The translations under genes were made by a program, and so were the position numbers. Positions 61,416 to 64,000 of a stretch of DNA of 64,000 nucleotides are shown in pieces; the stretch's first letter is position 1, and each line of letters starts with the position of its first letter. The notes beneath the pieces are model-generated. The model was not told where the DNA came from. It searched no databases and worked only from the letters and a program-made list of their open reading frames with translations. Source of the DNA: Chloroflexota bacterium (lineage in GTDB: Bacteria > Chloroflexota > Anaerolineae > Anaerolineales > Villigracilaceae); assembly GCA_019873655.1 (NCBI GenBank), contig JAIOAU010000009.1, positions 1 through 64,000 on the forward strand, given 5' to 3'.

Positions 61416-61438
61416 ATCCCCGGCTGACGGGGATTTTT
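61416..61438 (+). terminator. Intrinsic terminator after tRNA-Lys
   Basis: ATCCCCG (61416-61422) pairs with CGGGGAT (61428-61434), then a T run. It starts nine bases after the tRNA. The remaining 220 bp up to the CBS gene show no further gene or clear promoter. Confidence 0.88.
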
Positions 61439-61665
61439 ATTTTCGAGCGTTCCAGGCATGGTTGGAATGAGCGTTTCGCCCATTGGTTTGCATCGAACTG
61501 CACGTCTGCGCAACCCCATTAGAACCATTCGTGCAATTCGATGCTCGATTTTCCTGGATCGAAGGATATTTTGCCCCCAATATCAGATAAAATAACGCTT
61601 GCAGTCGTTCCTCGCCAGGAGATCTGCGCCTCCAGGCAAGGACAGCGCCCGCACGAGGAGACCCC

Positions 61666-62130
61666 ATGATTATCCGCGATTGCATGAAATCGAACGTCGT
61701 TTCGATCCCTTCCACGACCACCATTCTGGAAGCCGCGGCGGTCTTCGTCAAGCGGCGCGTCGGCATCCTGCCGGTGGTGGACGAGAGCGGCAAGCCGATC
61801 GGCGTCATCCGCATAGGCGATCTGCTCACGCTGGAACTGCCCGACTTCGTCCATCTGGTGCAGGACCTGGATTTCGTCCACGACTTCGGCGCGGTGGAGA
61901 CCACCCGCCCCGACCGCCAGTTGCTGCTCCAGCCGGTGACGACGCTCATGAAGCCCATCCAGGCCATCGAAGAGACCAGCGGCCTGCTGCGCGCCTATGC
62001 CCGGATGCTCCAAGATAACTTATACGACTTACCGGTCGTGGACGCCTCCGGCAAACTGGTCGGAATCGTCTCGCGCGTCGACATCGGCGCGGCCGTCCTT
62101 TCCCTGTGGTCTGCCAAAGAGAAGAGATGA
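61666..62130 (+). CDS. CBS-domain pair protein
   Basis: 154 aa made of two CBS motifs: about 7-60 (CMKSNVVSIPSTTTILEAA, GILPVVDESGKPIGVI) and about 88-148 (DLPVVDASGKLVGIVSRVDI). Such pairs bind adenine nucleotides and regulate partner proteins. The stop overlaps the start of the ArsB/NhaD permease gene (ATGA), which suggests that it regulates that transporter. GAGGAG precedes the ATG. Confidence 0.9.
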   Translation: MIIRDCMKSNVVSIPSTTTILEAAAVFVKRRVGILPVVDESGKPIGVIRIGDLLTLELPDFVHLVQDLDFVHDFGAVETTRPDRQLLLQPVTTLMKPIQAIEETSGLLRAYARMLQDNLYDLPVVDASGKLVGIVSRVDIGAAVLSLWSAKEKR

Positions 62131-63419
62131 ATTTAGCCGCCATCCTCGCCGCTATCATCTTCCTTGTCAGCCTGGCGCTGATTTTCACCGAGACTCTTAA
62201 CCGCACCATCGTCGGCGTGGCGGGCGCGGTGCTGATGGTTCTCCTAGGCCGGATTCTTGGCTTTTATTCCGAGAGCGACGCTGTCGCCGCCATTGACTTC
62301 AACACCCTCGGCCTGCTGCTCGGCATGATGATTCTGGTCGCCCTGCTCGAACCGACCGGCTTCTTTCAGTACCTAGCCGTCTGGGCCGGCCGGATGTCGA
62401 AGGGCAAGCCGGTGCGTCTGCTCATCCTGCTCGGCACGGTGACCACCCTCGTCTCGATGTTCCTGGATAACGTCACCACCGTGGTCTTGATTGCGCCGGT
62501 GACCATCCTCATCAGCGAAATCCTGGGCATCAACCCCGCTCCACTATTGATGGCCGAGGCCATCCTCTCGGACACGGGCGGCGTGGCCACGCTGGTAGGC
62601 GACCCGCCCAACATGCTCATCGGTTCGGCGGCGGGACTTTCGTTCCTGGATTTCATCCTGTACGCCATGCCGGTCGTGCTGGTCTCCTGGCTGGTCGCGC
62701 TGCTCCTGCTGCGCTATCTCTTCCGGCGCGAACTGGCCGTCCGGCCAAAGAAAATCAAAGCCGTCCTGCAACTGAACCCGTCCGAGGCGCTCAATGACCC
62801 TAAAACGGCCTTCCGAGTCCTGATTGTCCTGGGCGCGGCCATCCTGTTCTTCTTCATCGAACACCTGCTGGAGATCAGCCCGGCCTTCGTCGCCCTCAGC
62901 GCGGCGGCGCTGGCGCTCGTTTGGGTTCGGCCGGATGTCAAGCAGACGCTGGGGCGCATCGAATGGAGCGTCCTCGTTTTCTTTGCCGCCTTGTTCGTCA
63001 TGGTGGGCGGACTGCAGGCCTCCGGCGCGTTGACCGCCGTGATTCGCCTGATCGAACATGCCGATTCCCTCTCGCCCGCCTTCTTCGGCGTGTTGATCAT
63101 CTGGATCGTGGCCGGACTCTCGGCAGTGGTGGATAACGTCCCCATCACAATTGCCATGATTCCGGTCATTCTCGGGCTGGGCGCAGACGGCATCCCCACC
63201 GCCCCGCTTTGGTGGGCGCTGGCCTTTGGGGCCGGTTTCGGCGGCAACGGCACCATCATCGGCTCAACGGCCAACATCGTCGTCGCCACACTCTCCGAAA
63301 AGACTCACGCCCCCATCACCGCCAAACTGTGGAACAAGCGCGGCCTGCCGGTCATGCTGGCGACCTGCGCCGCGGCTTCCCTGCTGTACATCCTGGCCTA
63401 TCCGCTGTATCTACGCTGA
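62127..63419 (+). CDS. ArsB/NhaD-superfamily ion transporter
   Basis: 430 aa with about eleven membrane helices. It resembles SLC13/P-protein type permeases: LVSMFLDNVTTVVLIAP (near 118), ATLVGDPPNMLIGSAAGL (near 158) and a second repeat with AVVDNVPITIAMIPV and GGNGTIIGSTANIV. The two inverted DN and GD/GG-rich motifs are typical of the superfamily. The ion (Na+/H+, arsenite, other) cannot be told. Coupled to the CBS gene. Confidence 0.9.
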   Translation: MNLAAILAAIIFLVSLALIFTETLNRTIVGVAGAVLMVLLGRILGFYSESDAVAAIDFNTLGLLLGMMILVALLEPTGFFQYLAVWAGRMSKGKPVRLLILLGTVTTLVSMFLDNVTTVVLIAPVTILISEILGINPAPLLMAEAILSDTGGVATLVGDPPNMLIGSAAGLSFLDFILYAMPVVLVSWLVALLLLRYLFRRELAVRPKKIKAVLQLNPSEALNDPKTAFRVLIVLGAAILFFFIEHLLEISPAFVALSAAALALVWVRPDVKQTLGRIEWSVLVFFAALFVMVGGLQASGALTAVIRLIEHADSLSPAFFGVLIIWIVAGLSAVVDNVPITIAMIPVILGLGADGIPTAPLWWALAFGAGFGGNGTIIGSTANIVVATLSEKTHAPITAKLWNKRGLPVMLATCAAASLLYILAYPLYLR

Positions 63420-63435
63420 ACACAAGGAGGAAATC

Positions 63436-63774
63436 ATGTTCATGGTCTTGCTCGTCCTGGATAACCCCGACCACCTCGAAGCCGTCCTGCGCGCCTGGGA
63501 CCAGGCCGGCATCCGCGGGGCGACCATCATCGAAAGCACCGGCATCCACCGGCGTCTCAAACGGCTGATTCCCATGCGCTATCTCTTTCAGGCGCAAGGC
63601 AGCGAAGAGGAAGGCCATCTCACCCTGCTCGCCATCGTCGAGAACCAGGCGCAGGTGGAGGCCTGCCTGCACGCCACTGAAAGCGTGACCGGTGACCTGG
63701 ACGGGCCAAACACGGGCGTCTTTGCCGCCTGGCCGCTGACAACCGTCAAGGGTCTGCCTCCGCAGGAAGGCTGA
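63436..63774 (+). CDS. Small P-II/CutA-like protein of unknown function
   Basis: 112 aa from ATG 63436, which has AAGGAGG upstream. The pattern beta-alpha-beta (MFMVLLVLDNPDHLEAVLRAW, IRGATIIESTG) and the 112-residue length are like the ferredoxin-fold P-II-related proteins found next to transporters. The usual T-loop and ATP motifs of GlnB are absent, so this is a fold-level guess. Placed between two ion transporter genes. Confidence 0.75.
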   Translation: MFMVLLVLDNPDHLEAVLRAWDQAGIRGATIIESTGIHRRLKRLIPMRYLFQAQGSEEEGHLTLLAIVENQAQVEACLHATESVTGDLDGPNTGVFAAWPLTTVKGLPPQEG

Positions 63775-63779
63775 ACGCT

Positions 63780-64000
63780 ATGGTCTGGCTGCAGTTCCTC
63801 GTAACCTCGGCCATCATCGTCTACGCCGCCACCCAACTGGCAAAATTCGGCGACGTGATCGCCATCCGCACGCGGCTGGGCGGGATGTTCATCGGCACGC
63901 TCCTGCTGGCGGGAGTGACCTCCCTGCCGGAGGTGTTGACCACCATCAGCGCCATCTTTCAGGGCGCGCCAGACCTGGCGGCCGGCAACCTGCTCGGCAG
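63780..64000 (+). CDS. Sodium/calcium exchanger family protein, cut by the window edge
   Basis: Only the first 73 codons are inside the window. After two hydrophobic segments they show GVTSLPEVLTTISAIFQG followed by APDLAAGNLLGS, the alpha-1 repeat of the CaCA antiporter superfamily (GTSLPE and GNxxGS elements). The ATG at 63780 follows AGGAAGG by a few bases. Likely co-transcribed with the CBS/ArsB/P-II-like genes. Confidence 0.85.
   Translation, partial: MVWLQFLVTSAIIVYAATQLAKFGDVIAIRTRLGGMFIGTLLLAGVTSLPEVLTTISAIFQGAPDLAAGNLLG

Overview
The window is about 60% GC and almost fully coding. Its gene content suggests a member of the Chloroflexota, most likely class Anaerolineae. The grounds are RNase J, unlinked tRNAs with their own promoters, a MoxR/DUF58/DUF4129 cluster, GAF-rich membrane regulators, many Thr-Pro-rich secreted proteins, and an Etf/Hdr/hydrogenase cluster typical of anaerobes. 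The assignment rests on gene style and not on a marker-gene search. No phage, transposase, CRISPR array or rRNA was seen.

Layout. 1-7 kb holds RNase J, then a leftward group (metallo-hydrolase, small protein, mutY-NUDIX, pcm), an unknown rightward gene, dCMP deaminase and a UbiA prenyltransferase. 7.2-23.4 kb is the centrepiece, one rightward run. In order it encodes an HdrD-like Fe-S protein, EtfB, EtfA, a membrane EtfD-like Fe-S oxidoreductase, a Cache histidine kinase, a REC-kinase hybrid, a lone receiver, HdrC, HdrB, HdrA, MvhD, MvhG, MvhA, a hydrogenase maturation protease and a cNMP-binding protein, and it ends at a strong terminator. The set predicts a route joining H2, ferredoxin, flavoprotein electrons and a membrane quinone pool, with a signalling chain encoded inside it. 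23.5-35.5 kb has a probably PPi-dependent phosphofructokinase, aldehyde dehydrogenase, RarD, GH20 hexosaminidase, a beta-lactamase-fold protein, a 370-bp tandem repeat array, cutA, and a string of small tightly packed genes including signal peptidase I. 35.5-41 kb has tRNA-Glu, MoxR/DUF58/DUF4129, an epimerase and an HNH nuclease.

41.2-53.5 kb is a long leftward run: RNase Z-like hydrolase, an ABC-2 permease fused to a SpoIIM-like domain with its ATPase, Lgt, a CDP-alcohol phosphatidyltransferase, an FtsK translocase, an S1-domain protein, a membrane-GAF-HTH regulator, a GNAT, a membrane protein and purine nucleoside phosphorylase. 53.7-57.5 kb has a coupled HD-GYP/GGDEF pair for c-di-GMP turnover. 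57.5-61.2 kb is the leftward alr-lspA-rluD-ltaE group. 61.3-64 kb has tRNA-Lys and an ion-transport group (CBS, ArsB/NhaD permease, small P-II-like protein, cut-off Ca2+/cation antiporter).

The most unusual points are these. Both CCG-type Fe-S proteins flanking etfBA have lost the cysteines of their first CCG motif. The two-component chain inside the operon has no DNA-binding output. The ABC-2/SpoIIM fusion, the membrane-GAF-HTH protein, the 49/52-bp repeat array and several apparently leaderless promoters also merit attention.
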